DNA of 64,000 nucleotides, taken from Durusdinium trenchii. Its lineage: Eukaryota > Sar > Dinophyceae > Suessiales > Symbiodiniaceae. The stretch is taken from the NCBI GenBank assembly GCA_963970005.1, contig CAXAMN010005224.1:427087-491086 (forward strand), written 5' to 3'. Below are positions 1 through 13,700 of this stretch, piece by piece. The stretch's first letter is position 1; each line of letters begins with the position of its first letter. Under the pieces are notes generated by a model, which searched no databases, was not told where the DNA came from, and saw nothing but the letters and a program-made list of their open reading frames with translations. Position numbers and translations under genes: made by a program.

Positions 1-3000
1 CCTTCACCGTGCTCCCACTTTTGCTGGCCCAATGCTTCCTTTGTGCCCCACACCGCTCCCACACCGCTAGCTTTCGCCATTTGCCCCGGGCCACAAGTTG
101 ACGGGTTTGGGCTGTCAAAGTGTGACACTCACAGGGATTGGGAGGGTTTTTTCCCCTGCGAGGCAACCTCTGTTGATGGTTCAAGCGTGTCTCCTTTGAC
201 GAAGGCACGTGGCAAGTGAGCCTGGCCTGCTTCAGTGAAGGTTGAAATCGTTCTGACAGTTCTCCCCAGTCTTGGATTGATTGCAGCATTTTCTTTGGGA
301 ACCGTTACGTTACATCTCCACAATTGTTGAGTCACACACCCACCCGCGGGCCGTGCGGCTGAAACACGTGGCAGGCTGGATTTGCTGTGTGCACAGATGG
401 CCGAGCTTCAGTCACGGATGAGGGACGCAGGCCGGACCGAGAATGGCCGGACGTGAGTTCAACTTCTCTGCAGGCACAGTTCGGCCGTTTGTGAAGACAC
501 ATTTGGACAACATAAAGGTTTGTAAGAATACCCAAATGAAAGCTGGATGCCCCCAAATATTTACCGATACACCCCAAAGCAACATTGAAGTAGCTACCCA
601 GTATTTTCAAGTTTTTCCAAATAGTTTGAGATCGCCAGCAGCTGGACTCCGATGCCGCGCAACTGTCCTCCTACTGTCCCCAGGTCCCCAACAACAGAAG
701 TACTACCAGGACCACGGTCGGGCCGGGTTCGCCGGCGGTGTTCGATGTGCTTGTGCCAAGTTGACGGAAAACAGAGGCCTTCGCGGGGCTGCTTTTACTC
801 TTTTTTTCTGGATTGGACAGAGAGGTAACCATGACCCCCAAGCGATCGTCTCGCCACCCGGATTGGATTGTTGGATGACCCCACCAGGAGCGCTGTTCAG
901 CCACCCGAGGCTCGGGGGGAGCTGGCTGAGGGCACGCGTGCCTTGGAGGTGTAGCCACCGGGGCGAAGACGGTGGGGCGAAGACTCGCGCCGTGCGCGGT
1001 TCGTGCGGCAGGTGAGGATGAGCCTGAGGCCGGGGCCCCTGGGTCTTGGGCACCGAGATGTTCATGGGTTCGGACCGGGTCCGGAGGGGTCACCGAAAGA
1101 CGCTTCAATCGCTCGCTCAGAGCCTCTGGTAGATTGAGGCTCAGTTCGGTAGTTCTGGTTTCTCCATGTCAGGCCGGTTTTTGGTTCAGCACAGGTGCTT
1201 TGCTCCGAAACGAACATGCCACAAACCGGAGTTTTCCCGATTTGCAATCATCCAGGGTTTGTTTTTGAGTATTTCCCCAAACAGTTTACTGTTGGGGTTC
1301 TATCTTAGAAAAAAAGGGCTGGCCACACTCACTGGCCGCGCCCCTGAACTCTGTGGCTGGGCTCTGTGTCCAGGCCTTGTCCTCCTCTTGTCCTCTGTGG
1401 CTGGGCCTTGCTTGTCCTCTTCTTGTCCTCCTCTTGTCCTTGTCTTGGCCGCGCCCCTGAACTCTGTGGCTGGTCTCTGTGGCCCGGTTTACTGGAGAGG
1501 AGTGTGGCCGAACAAATAGCGATGTCAATGCCGACAAAGAAGCTGTTTGGGGTCTATGCTTGTATAATTCTTAACTCTTTAAATATCTTCACACCCTTCT
1601 TTGTCAGTGCTTAACTCACTCTATGTCTATATTTCAGTTCATCCTTGGAGACTCGTCCGGGCTTCAGAGACCAAGTAACCGCGCAGGTCGGACCAGGTCC
1701 GCGCACGGCAGGTGGGGCGGGTTACGAACGCGAAGCCTCGCGTCGCATCCCCGGCTGCGCAGCGAAGGGTGGTCGGCGCAGGCAGACTCCGGAGCTCTTC
1801 AGTGAGGGGCTTTTGACTCCCAAGACTTTCAAGAGTCGCCCCCCCGCCCCGTTCATCCTCGAAATCTGTTGAACTCTGCCTCGGCTCGGCCATCGGCTCG
1901 GGTGCTCTGGAACCAGTCGTTCGGCCTGTGGTTCCACGGGGCCGCCGGCCGCCCGTTGGTCCGAACTGCTTCGCCCGGTCAAGCGAGGCTTTGGTGGATC
2001 GCCCTTGCGCGCTCAGATGTGAAGCCTTGCGAAATGTCTGGTTCACGGGGCCCTGGGGAAGATCGCGTGGTGATGCTTTCGGCACGAAAGGCCAACTAAG
2101 TATCATCATCATGTCATGTATATCATGATGATGTCCGGATGAGAAGAGTATGGTAAAGCTTTGACTAGGGACGGAATCAATGTAGAGCTTGATTTGTCAA
2201 ATCTTCACTCTGGATCAAAAGGCCTTTGGAGCAAAGAGGGAGTAGTGTAGTTGCCCTTCTCGGTGAGGCGAACCCTGCGGATGCCCCACCCGTGAAGTCT
2301 CACGAGCTTCGTTCCGTTTGACCAGATGTGTTCCGTTTGCAACTCGTACACGGTTGGCTGCTTGGCTCAAGATGGTTCTTCAGTTGCCAACCACTTGCCG
2401 GGCAACAAACGAAGAGGTAATAGCGATGGCCTCCAACCGTAAGAGATACAAGCTTGGTCACAGCCAAGCCAAATGCTGGAAAGAAGCTCGCTGCCGGAAC
2501 TGTTGTGTGGCAGTGGTTCGATTCTTCTCACGCCGCAAGATGCGAGCGGAAAAGCGGTCCTGCCGCACGTACAAGCGGTCTGACCTGGGCCTCGCTTGGA
2601 GGTTCCCTCTGTTTCGAAGTCAAGACATCCAACTGGGGGATGGAATCAATTGGCCGGCCAGCCAGTCCTCAGTGTGTTCCAACTTTGCCTGTAGTTAAGT
2701 AGGAGCTACTTGTACTTAGATCTTCCGGAAGTGAAGAGGTTTCGTAAACACAAAGCACCCTGGGAAGATCAACAACTCCACGTTGGGATGTCGCACCTCG
2801 CAGTTGGCTCAAGACGGGCTGCTTGACTTGATCCGGGGCTGCGGATTTTCGCGCTTGACGCTGCCAAAGTGCAGTGGCTGCACAGCGACCAGGCGTGGCA
2901 TGGTTGCATCCATTGCATCGACCTCCTACTCAACTAGCCACGCATCAGCCCATGAACCCATGATTCTTGGATCTTCAACCCCAGGCCGGTACCAAAACCA

Positions 3001-4150
3001 CTGCACCGGAGCGGTCGGCTCGACTCCGATCGACTCGCTGCGCGGACTCGCTGCGGTCGGCGCCGCGTGGCGCGCCCGCGCGGCCAGGATGGTGATTCAT
3101 CTGGAGGCGGACGGGTGACTGGCGCGCGGACGGGGACGTTTTTCTCACCGGTTTCGTCATGGTTTCGGATTCAAACAGCTCCAAAAACATGGCAGGTAGA
3201 GTTTGGCAATTCAGTGGGGGTGTTGAGTGCTTGTTGAATCGCTGGGTGGAAGCGTCGGTTCTGCCGGTGCGGCGCTTTTTTTATCGAACGGAAGTAATCC
3301 GTCGTGGCTTTGCGTGAAGGAAGGACCCACTTACCATGATGGAACCCAGGATCACTAGGCTATTGGAGATTCTTTGAGACTCTCCCATTTGGTGGCCAAC
3401 CTGGACTTGAATCCCAGCAAACCCAGCAAGCCTGGGATTTTTCAGGTTCGTTTTCAACTCCCTAGTCCTTAGTTTCGTCACGAATGGATGCAGCAACCAA
3501 GCATGGATTTTCCTCTTTCAACCACCATCCTGGCTGTCTACTGGTCGCTTCAAAGCGTCCTGGTGCCCTTTCGCGGATGGACGCGAGTCCGGTGGACTCT
3601 GGTGGTGAACCGAGCTCTCACCATCCCCACTGGGTTCTTCTGTTTGCGACGGACGCTCCCCAATGTTGTCCCAAGAGGATCTCTGTGCTCACCGGTGTTG
3701 TCCGGACCGTCCGGATTGAGGAAGAAATGACGGACCGTCCGAAAGACCAGCGAAAGACCAGGCCTGGTTGGGCTTCGAGCCCAGCTGCTGGGGGACCCGG
3801 GTTTGGAGCGGCGAACCATACGACGACGTGAAAGGATTCGTGCGACGGGTTGTGGCAGGTTCTACCTGGTTCTACCGTGCCGTTCTTGATGTTTGCTGAA
3901 GCCACTAGTAAAAGTATTGCAAGGCAAGCTGTGGCGAAACTTGATCTTAGCTTCGGCAAAAAGGTGTGGTTAGGACCAACTACTGGCCCTGTGCAAATCT
4001 GTGTGGCTCTTTTTGGCGCTTTAGATAGTAGAACAACTAATGGGCATTTCGGTGCGATGTGCTGACAGCGTCTTCGATCGATACCGCCTTCCGTTGGTGT
4101 CTCTGAGTCACCGTGTCCAAGAATTTCCCCCGCAGAAGATCGGGGAGAGC
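1..4150. other. No gene recognised (intergenic or intronic)
   Basis: I read both strands and found short open frames but no protein motif and no run of exon-like sequence bounded by plausible splice sites. A pair of perfect 27-bp direct repeats lies at 1334-1360 and 1447-1473, with C/T-rich degenerate sequence between them. The stretch is best regarded as intron or spacer DNA. Confidence 0.5.
1334..1473 (+). repeat. 27-bp direct repeat flanking CT-rich degenerate repeats
   Basis: The 27-bp unit beginning GGCCGCGCCCCTGAACTC occurs perfectly at 1334-1360 and 1447-1473. The 86 bp between them is made of TTGTCCTC and CTGTGGCTGG variants, so the block is a degenerate minisatellite. Confidence 0.7.
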
Positions 4151-4155
4151 GACGG

Positions 4156-4157
<2 letters not shown>

Positions 4158-4188
<31 letters not shown>

Positions 4189-4204
4189 CGAGAGCGAGAG
4201 CGAG
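4158..4204 (+). repeat. GA / GAGC microsatellite
   Basis: An uninterrupted AG-dinucleotide tract passes into GAGAGC hexamers. The reverse strand gives a serine/leucine/arginine frame that is only a repeat translation. Confidence 0.9.
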
Positions 4205-4380
4205 TGAACAGCATGCAGCATGCAGCATGGAGATCAAGCTGGAATAACTTACGTGGAAGTTATGGTTCATCATGGTTCAAGACGACAGCAGATTTCAAGT
4301 TACGAACCCAGAACTCACCCAGAACTCGTCCGCCCCGCATTTAGCTTTTTTCGATCTTGGATTGTATGTGGAAATGCGGA

Positions 4381-4454
4381 TTTTCTTCCTGTCAGCCACT
4401 CAGTCACTCAAGATCCTGAGTGGCTGAGTCGCTGAGTGGCTGACAGGAAGAAAA
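4381..4454. repeat. 23-bp perfect inverted repeat (hairpin)
   Basis: 4381-4403 (TTTTCTTCCTGTCAGCCACT...) is the exact reverse complement of 4432-4454, with a 28-nt loop that itself contains CACTCA/TGAGTG repeats. A further partial copy of GTGGCTGAGTGG follows at about 4462-4485. It abuts the trinucleotide array downstream. Confidence 0.8.
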
Positions 4455-4504
4455 GCATAAGTGGCTGAGTGGTTGAGTGGCTGCTGTGGAGTAGTCGCCG
4501 TAGT

Positions 4505-4716
4505 AGAAATACTACTACTACTACTGCTACTACTACTCCTCCTACTACTGCTACTGCTACTGCTACTGCTGCTGCTGCTGCTCCTGCTACTCCTACTACT
4601 CCTGCTACTCCTGTTAACTACTACTACTACTACTACTACTTCTACTACTACTACTTCTACTACTACTACTACTACTACTTCTTGGTCGTGGTAGTGGTAG
4701 TGGTAGTGGTAGTGGT

Positions 4717-4748
<32 letters not shown>

Positions 4749-4797
4749 GAGGAGGAGGAGGAGGAGGAGGAGGAGGAGGAGGAGGAGGAGGAGGAGA
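4505..4797 (+). repeat. Compound trinucleotide array (TAC, CTG, GGA classes)
   Basis: Successive blocks of ACT/TAC, TGC, GTA/GTG, GCA and GGA triplets span almost 300 bp. All six frames stay open because triplets keep stops out, so the apparent poly-Ser, poly-Leu, poly-Tyr and poly-Gly proteins are not evidence of genes. Confidence 0.95.
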
Positions 4798-5776
4798 GGA
4801 GTTGTTTGGTTTGTTGCTGCAACAAGGGCAGCGGGCAGAAGAAGGTGGCACCACTTGAGTAGCCTTGTGAGAGTTTGACATTTGCTGACCTCCTGCAGCT
4901 TTCGATCAAGCTTCATGAGCCTGCTTAATCAGAGACACCGGAGCAGCATCACTTCCCTAAGATCGAAAACTGTGACGGAAACTTGCTCTAGTTGCACTTG
5001 AACCACCCAGCAGGTAAGAAAACGTTGGACCTATATCACTTGTGAGTTTTCGCGCATGTCCGCATACCCTTCCTTTTATTGAAGACCCCCTTTTAGGTTC
5101 CACGTTTAAGTGCAAAGTAGGCTCCTCTTCGAGTTTTCAGGGATGCGACCGACGTGAGTTGTCTAACTGAGTTGTCTCACCCCGCAAGATGTAGATCACA
5201 TCAATCTGCAGACTTCCAAAACCTGCACAGATCCAAGTCTCACCCCTCTAAGCCCCCCGAAACGCCCCCAAGCCCGGTCACCCGAACGCTTCACCGCGGA
5301 GGAACGTCTCATTGGGACCGACCGGCTCCCCCAGTCGTCCGAGCGTCCATGGCGCATGCCTTCCGGCGTTCCTTTGGGCGGCTCGTGGACCCCTCGTCCC
5401 GAGGTGCCCGGCTTTTGTCACGTCGTTTTTTTGGGGGGCTGCAGGCGCACGAAGCTGAGGGAAGTGCTGGTTGTAGGCAGGTGGTTGGGTGGGCTGGCGG
5501 TCTTGTTCTTTTGCGGTCGCGAGTGGGGGAGTGGCGACACTGAAATGAAAACCGCCCAACATCAGGGATGCACGCAGTCAAACGTGGCCAGAGAAAGAGA
5601 AGATTGGAGTGCCAGATAATGGATGATAGATGGATAGCATTCAGGGAATAATGCATGCCAGCCTTTCACTCACAGAGAAAACTCCGGATGTAGTTGTGGT
5701 ATGCTGTGACTTTGCACCTCAATTGGTCGCCTTTTGCAGCATTCCATCTTGGCCCACCTACTTTTTTTTTTCCAAA

Positions 5777-5976
5777 CAATTCTTTCTATTTATCTATCTA
5801 CCGACCTCCTTACCTAACTATCCATCCATCGATCTATCCATCTATCTAACTATCTATCTTTCTTTCTCCCTTTCTCCCACACTCCCACCCTCCCTCCCTC
5901 CCTCCCTCCCTCCCTCCCCATCCACCCATCCCATCCACCCATCCACCCATCCACCCATCGATCTATCTATCTATCT
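5777..5976 (+). repeat. Tetranucleotide array (TATC / CCTC / CCAT)
   Basis: Imperfect TATC and CATC units, then about ten CCTC units, then CCATCCAC and TATC units, form a compound microsatellite preceded by a T tract. Confidence 0.9.
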
Positions 5977-6415
5977 AGCCTTAAAGGAGAGCCTTTTGCT
6001 CTCCCGTTTAGCTTTCGTCTCGGATTTTGTGGAGTCCTCATCTGCAGGTCTCGGCTTGGTGGCCTCCATGTTGATGGCCCAGAGAATAGGCCGGTGGAAC
6101 GAGCCGCGGAGTGAACGGAGGTCCTCACCGTAAAGACCGTTCGATCACACCGTCCACATGAAGTGAGAAGGGCCGAGCATGGGGCGATGGCGATGGCGTG
6201 GCTTGCATTGTGACCCTTTTTTGGTTGAAGTTCTTTTTTTTATCTTTTTTTTCTGCGTCGCTGCCAAAAGAAGTGTCCGCAGCACTACCACTCATCATTG
6301 GGGTTGAAGCTGGACACTGAACTCCAGCTTCTGATGCGCACCTTGGTCACTGATCCCGACGCCCGAAGTATGAACGTCTTACTACACTGGTGAGGAAGGT
6401 GTTTCTGAGCACCAT

Positions 6416-6832
6416 GTGACCCACAAAGCTTCACATCAGACGCATGCGAGCATGACCGCTTGTTTGTCTTCACCGCGAGCAGAACCTGGTGAGGTGATGA
6501 CTGGAGAAGATGCAGTCGCTGCGAGGCCCATCGCGTCAGCATCTGACTGGACACTGTTCGATGAACTCCTCGATGGACACCTGCATGTGGAACACCGTTC
6601 GAGCATTGAAACGATTCTTTGTTTTCGTTTGTGGCAACATGCGATCGAAAAGATGAGAAGAACCATGGAGCGCAATCATGCGGTGTGCCGCAAGTCACCC
6701 ACAGGCGCCCAGATCGATCACCTTTTCCATTCGCTGGTCGAATGGGATGTTTTTCGGGCAGAGCAGCCCCGCGCGCCGCGAGGCTCTCCCGGTGCAGCGC
6801 CACGTGAGCCGCGCGGAGCGGAGTCCGATTGA
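6416..6832 (+). CDS. Uncertain open frame, unknown product
   Basis: A 138-codon frame with a mixed composition (charged helix-like stretch around ERNHAVCRKS, then an arginine/proline-rich tail) ends at TGA. I recognise no domain. The overlapping reverse frame is also open, so this could be a chance ORF or an exon with its flanking intron. It lies just upstream of the exons attributed to the channel gene. Confidence 0.15.
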   Translation: MTHKASHQTHASMTACLSSPRAEPGEVMTGEDAVAARPIASASDWTLFDELLDGHLHVEHRSSIETILCFRLWQHAIEKMRRTMERNHAVCRKSPTGAQIDHLFHSLVEWDVFRAEQPRAPRGSPGAAPREPRGAESD

Positions 6833-7620
6833 AGAGCATCCGCGGCCAGAGCACCTGGCGGCCCCACGGCAGCAAGAAGCAGATAGAACCAGACTACAAA
6901 CCGAGGTCAGCTATGTAGCAGATGCTAGCAGGTCATTTAGAATCATTTTGGACCCTCTTGATCAATAAAGCCACCCCAATTGGATTGAACAACCTCGGGT
7001 TTGAAGAATCAAGAGTCTACATTAAGATACATGAAGATTGACACTTCTTTTGGAGGATACCCTGCAGTTGAACACGAAATGCTTGTTTGGAAGCCGGGGC
7101 TGGTGGGTCGGGGGTGTTTCTTGGGGTTCGTTGTTCTTCTTTCTTACTTGTCTTTCTTGGCTGCATTCCTTGGAAGATCTGAGCTTCCTGCTGAGCTGCA
7201 GCCGCCGTTTGGGTGGAGGATTGGACCGGACGCTGGAGCCACGTCCGCCCAGGGTACCCGTACGAGAGATCCTTTGCAGGGCGTGCCAGCAGGCGGGAAG
7301 CTGGTGCTGTCGGCGGATTGTGGAGGGACCACTACCAGGCAGGGGGCGCCGGACCCGTCGGACTTGGCGAGCATTCCGAGTGAGAAGTGCCCGCGCATCG
7401 AAAGGGCGTTTCAGCCATGCAGCAGTGATTTATTGGAGAAATCCTATAGCCATAGAACAGTAGTTAGGTCTGTTTTCTTGTACCTGAACATCTTGGGATC
7501 TGGACCCAAAAACACACCTAACCCATGCTTTTTGGCCCATGCCTGACCCATCCCTGTGGCCCGTTAAGACCGTGCGTGCTTGCGATTTCTCCGTGCATCT
7601 CCCGAAGCCGGTGATTGGAG

Positions 7621-7780
7621 GTTGATGCTGTACTGCGTGAACTGGACGGACCCCGTGGAGAAGAAGCGCCGCGCGCCGGGCACGCTGATCCGCGAGGAGA
7701 AGTATCCCAACATCGCCTTCAAGTCCTTGCAGGAGTGGTGGAGAGGGTTTTCCTTGGTGAACAAGGACCTGTTGATGTGG
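7621..7780 (+). CDS. Exon, probable N-terminal part of the channel gene
   Basis: The frame LMLYCVNWTDPVEKK... to ...SLVNKDLLMW is coding-like: GC-rich third positions and aromatic and charged residues well mixed. It is bounded by AG|GTTG and TGG|GTGACC. No domain is recognised; membership of the channel gene is inferred from position only, because the next junction could not be phased. Confidence 0.5.
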
Positions 7781-10700
7781 GTGACCTATGGGATAGTTAG
7801 TCTCTCTCTCTCTATATATATATAGGGTTCTTCAACCGCTGTTGGAAGAGGAGTGACTGGAATTTGGGGGACGGCTGCCAAGTTCGACCCGGAGGAAACA
7901 AGTCCCAGACACGACCCGTCTGGGACTGGCATAGGACTGCCGATCAGGCCAGGGGTGGTTTGGAGGGTCAATGGAGCGGCAGTCCTATGGCAGTCTCATG
8001 GGGTGTCAGGGAGTTGAAGAAGAACAGTGGGACCACTTGGTGGGTGTGAAAGGACCACTTGGACGCTCAATGGACCCTCGGTCAGGGGTCTGGGGTTTTG
8101 AGGGACCAAAGCACTTGGCCTGGAGCATTTGGGGCCTGGAGACCCGGGCGTCTTCGCGTGTTCCAGGACATCATCAAAACCTTCCTCTTCCAGGATTGCG
8201 CGCTGCCAGAGGATGCGCATCCCACGGTGGTGTACTGAGGGAGTGGAAGGACATGGAATGACGAAGTATTGTGCCGGTCATTCTGAAGCCATCCACTTCA
8301 TGGATCCCACCATTAAAAAACCTATACGTAGCTATCTATAGCTTTTGTTTGAAGGGAAACAGTCCTCAAGCAGATCATGGCTTCGCATCGCAAGAAAGGA
8401 TTGTTCTTAAAGATTTCAGACGGTGGACGTTTTCTTTTCAAGGCCGTTGCCTGCAGTACAATCGTCACAGGCAAACCACCCTGAATCTCTCTCTCTCTCT
8501 CTTTTGTTCTCTCTCTCTCTCTCTGTCTCTCTCAGTGCAACAACAATCAGAAATGCTACAAGAAAATAAGACATAGATAGAAATAGCCCATATTATAAAC
8601 TACAAACACATCAAATACAACACACACATGGAATGGATCTCTCGTTCGTGCCCACGCGTCGACGTTCGGCCGGCGGGGTTTAGGGTAGCATTCCGATCGG
8701 GTCCGGGGTTTGGATCCGGCCCAAAAAGCATGTAAAGGGTCACTTACTTTAGGGGCCCTCTAAAGGTCACAAACTGAAGAAGTTGGTAGATCTGAAGACT
8801 TCATCCACATCCATCCATATTTGGATCAAATTGCTCCCTGCATATGACTCATCCACTTTCTTCTTCCTTTGGCGCTCGGCACCCTGCTTCGTTTTCCTTC
8901 CTTCCTCGTCTGGTTCCCCGAAACCTCGAGGTGGCCGTGATGGCGGTGGCTGGAGTGATCCTCAACAACCAGTCTGGGAGCTCGGATCCACCCGGTCCGG
9001 CTGGGCCGGGCCCATGGGGTTAGGGGGATATGATGGGTTCCCCTGGTTACCCTGCCGACATCACTTGCGGTGTGATAGTGGAAGACGGGCGAGCCTCTGG
9101 GCCTTTGCCATACGTTCGTTTTGGGTTTTTGAGGACGGCTGCATTGGTGAGTTCAGATCTCTGGTGAATGAGTTGTTGCACTCTTTTGGGCATGCTAATA
9201 AAACGGAACTGCCACATGAATTTGGGTATAACGGTATAAAGAGACGGTGCAAAATGAATGATAACTTGTATGTGACACTTGCTTCCGCTGACTCTCCCTA
9301 AATCTCGCGGAACTTTTTTCGGTGAGGGGTCAGTACGCCCCTCACTGTGGCTCTTCCGAAAGGGAGGCGCAGTTTCGTCATCTTTCGTCTACTTTGGGCA
9401 GCGTCGTTGGACACCCAATTTCACCGTATTTCACCTCTCCTGGAATTTTCATGGACCTCGTTGTTGAAAAGTGGGCTCAAGAGCTCGGTGCCATGGAGGG
9501 CACCGAGGCCCAGTCCTTAACGGGCCAGGAGCATCCTCCCCGCCACTTGGCCGATTCAGCCGGGCCGCTTCGACCCGCGGGGGGCCGACCGAAGCGGTGC
9601 GGGTGCTGACGTGTCACGTCTTCGTTCGAAACAGCCGAGCCGCGCCAGGGAATAAGCTTTACAACTTGGGTGCCTACAACTTCGAGTACGATGGCACCGC
9701 GCCAGTCGAGACGGGGTCCCTGCCGCCCTTCGCGCGGCCGCTGCCCTTCGCGCCATCGAAGCAGATGATCTTCGAGATCTACTTCTTTCGCGACCCGAGC
9801 TGCGAGGGAGGGCACGGATCCTTGTGGTGCCCCCAAGAAGGAACAAAAGGACACCGACCGGCGCCCCATGACCTGCGCCCCACCTGCGCAACCGGGTGGG
9901 GCTTAAACAGGTTTGAGCCTGTCCAGCCTTCAAGGGTCCGGACCTTTGAAGCTGTTGACGCCACCTTTTTGTGCTGAAAGGACGCCAGCGGTCACCGGAG
10001 AAGTCATATTGTTTGTCATGCTCCAGATACGTCGGAGTGGAGTGAACAGCTATATATATACTCCATGCCTTAACACCATCGCTTCCACTGGTGCAGTGGC
10101 GATGTTTAAAACATGTGTTTAGACACATGCAAGCTTTAAACTGTTTGAACCGAGCGACTCCGATGTAATCCAAATCTTTGAACAGATTGGCTGAAAGACA
10201 TGTCAAACCGTTTAAACCGTCTCAACCAGGGCCTTGTCTCACCTAGGAAGCCAAACGAGGACTCATTGATACTCGTTGAAGTGTTTTCACGCCGCCAAGC
10301 CAGGATGTGTTTTGGAGGGATGCCAATGACAATGGGCTTGGCGGTTCGATGGTTACACCCTGGAAGACTAACATGGACCCTGAAAACCACTGGTTGGTAG
10401 AGGAAAACAATCTTCCAGGGGGCCATTGTCAGGGTCTATGTTAGTTTTCGGGAGTACACAGTGTACCACACTCCTCAAATATATGTTTGTGCAGTCTTCG
10501 CGCCCTTGAGGCCACAGACATCCAGTCTTCACTCCATTTTCGGTGTCCACGCTCGATCAAAAAGTCAAGGGACATGATGCGATCACAAGACATCGGAGGA
10601 TGAACGAGTCCAAGCGCCTTCGGAACATCAAAAGACGTCTCATTCGGATACGAAGACGTTCGTTCAACACTTTGGAACCCTTCAATGTCTTGTGCAGCGA

Positions 10701-13700
10701 CGTTGATGCTTTGCACTCCATGCTTTCCGTGATGCGACCTGCTACATGGGGGCGGCCGGCCTAGTAGCCTCGACTCCATGCCCTGAAGATGTCACGCCCA
10801 GGTTCCGGACCGCTCCGCCCAAACCCCGTCAGGTCCAACAAGGGCGCCGGTCCAAGAGGACCCCGTTGGCCCAAATCCGAATTCAACGAGTTCTCCTAAG
10901 GACAGCTCTATGACTACTTGGTGTCGCGGTTTTCACGTATGGACCTTCCCTTGGTGGCTGTGCGCAACATGTCCATCAAGCTGATGCATACGTTTCAGCT
11001 CCCCGGAGCCCTCGAGGCGGGAACTGGTGGAAGAGATGGACACAAGAGCTAGAACGGGACACATCTTGTGCCCCTTCAGAACTTGCAAGTTGGGTGGAAA
11101 CCAGACTCCTGCAAGTACAAAGAAATAAGGTGGGCAAAGAGGTCAGTGAAAAGTAGACAAGAAAAACAACACATACATCATGACATGCATACTAGTAATT
11201 AATAGTAATTAGCCTGACAATTCGCCGACATCCTTAGACATTCTTTAGCCTCCCATGGGTTTTGTCAAATGCACACTTACTTAGGCTACTGATTTGGTTC
11301 ACCGTATCCGTATTGGGCTCATTAAGCCAACTATTGGATACTACAGAAGCAACAGCTAGAAGACAGGATGTTAAAGGTGCTGTCTTACATTTGGCAACAC
11401 GCAGAACATGCATTTTTTTCTGAACCAAAACCAGTCACTTCATGGAGACATCCAGGTGAACTTCTTTGGAGACCTCAAAAAGCCGTTTTGCACCTGGAGC
11501 GACATCCAGTGGGAACTGCTGAGAAAGGGCCATCCGCAAATCCGCTTGTCCTTGGCCGAGCGAATCTATCTCACCTTGAGCCACGAGGACTTGCTGGCCT
11601 TGGTGGCGGGTTTGGGTGGCCCAAACTGGGGGGGCCCTGCGGTAAGTGAACGTGGCCGTGCCGGAAAAGAATCAGTGAACGTGGCCGTGTGCATGGCCGA
11701 TCTGTACCATTTCCATGCCTGAACCTTTTGTAGCACCTTTTTTTTTGAGGGGGGGGAGTGTAGTGGGTAGCAAGGCTCACTGCAGCGGCACATGGGACGG
11801 ACTGTCTGCAGATGGAACCAACGCTTTCCCTTCCAAAAGAAAAGGCCTCCTTCGCGCCGAAATGACTCTCTCTGCTGCTCTCTCGCCGGGTGAGGAGAGT
11901 AGCAAGGTGGCCAAAGGCGCGCGGGACGACGCACGACCGCGACGACGGCTGTGGCGGATCGAGTGTGGTTTTCACCAGCTAGTTATCGGTGGCGAGAACC
12001 CAAACAGCGTTGGAGGAGGGCGCCAGGCTCATCGGTCGTCGGCGTGGTCGTGTGCTTTTGTAGACTCAACTGTGGAAAACGCCAGGTTCATGCATGGGGT
12101 GATGGCCACCAGATGCCAACAGTATCTCTGAGAATCTCTCAGACATCTTGGCAAAGAGACATCGCATCCAAGCCGTTACCCAGGAGTTATTCAGTTTTGC
12201 TATGTTTCTTCTAGCATATCGTTACGGAAGCAGCTGCTGATCGAATCTGGGGCGAACACTTCTTGAGAAGCAGTTCGCCCGAGAACGCAGGAATCCGGAT
12301 CCGTCTCATCGTCCTTTCGAAACCGAAACGGGTTCAGCCACCCGTGTGTGTTGGGTTTTGTGGAGGCTGGTTCTACTTTGTGATGCTGGTGACCGTGGCA
12401 AACATGACGAAGATCATGTTCCCCGAGGCAGGGGATGATCGGATGCCGTTCCCGATTCAGGACGGTTCACGTGAGCTTATCACCAAAACCCCCGAATGGG
12501 TGGTTTAGTGGGGATTTCAACCATCCACTAGAATGGATGTTCTACCGGGAGTTTATCTCCAATTGAAAACCCTCACCTTGGTTGCTTCCTCATGCTTCAT
12601 TGACTTACCTTAGACCAGTGGTTTGGCATCCTCCTGGAGTGAGACAGCCAAGCTGAGACTTTAGGCTAAAGTTGATGCTGGCCCGCATACCTTCTTGGAA
12701 AGGTGTCTATGAATTGAATCGTCCGAAGCAAAAGCAACACATGAGTCATGCCCCGACCCTGACGACCGGTTTGGAAGCCTAGGTGGCTGCCTACCTGTGC
12801 GATGAGGTAGGCTTAGATCAGATGAGAGGGGAGTGCTCAACGGACTTTGACAGCTTCTGCACCTGGTCGGGGAATGACGGAAAACATGAGAAGACGGCCA
12901 TTTCCTGGTGTTCAGAGATGTCGGACTTGGATGGACCAAGCGAGAGCCGGAACACAGCGAGAGCCAGGGACGAGAAAGACATGAAGAACATGGAAGAACA
13001 TGAATTGCTGGGAATCATTGGACTCACTGACTTGGAGCTGGTCTTATATCATCTTATATGATCTTATACGGTCTTAGGTCATAGTTTCTTGAACGCAGCA
13101 GAAGATACATTTGTTCAAGATGGGCTACTAGGATTACTAGGCTGCTGCTGTCACTGAGGTATCATGGTTTTCAGCTTGGACTACTTTACCAAGCTCTTCT
13201 GCTCGCCCTTCGTCCGCATGGAGGTGGTCGAGGCGAACGTGCAGATCTTCTGCACCGAAGACATGGTGGTGAAGCCCTTGTCCTCCATGGGGCGAGTCTC
13301 GCACTTCGCCTTGCAAGGTGCGCAGGCTTTGTTGCTCAGGGCGCGCCCCGCCCCGCCCACGCGCCCCGCGAACACGCGCGACGCGGCCGCGGTCCCGATC
13401 GTTCGACAGAGCGAGGGTCCCGGGGCGGGGTTGGACCAGAATCGCCCTTTAACCAGCTCATCAAGCTGTTGCTTCACAGTTTGAAGAAGTCGTTTGGTCT
13501 TTGGCAATCTCTTTAGGTAGCCGAGAGAAGCTCAAAGTGGCGTTTCAGTGGCACAATGGGTTTGGGTTCCGGTGTGTTCTTTTTTGATTAACCTTGCACA
13601 TGTATATATTAAAGTGGTTGATTGAGAACTATTCAAAAACGCGCCGCTGAGAGCGCTCCTTTCTGATCTTGTGTGTTTAATTACCATCCAAGAACCACCC

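Noticed and set aside
2357..2366. TTGGCTCAAG, matching the 3' end of the dinoflagellate spliced leader (also at 2801-2810)
   Set aside because: Only ten bases match and the upstream GTAGCCATT part is absent, so a spliced-leader gene or relic is not supported.
4400..4916. Long open frames of poly-Ser, poly-Leu, poly-Tyr, poly-Gly on both strands
   Set aside because: They are translations of trinucleotide repeats, open in all frames, with no flanking coding sequence.
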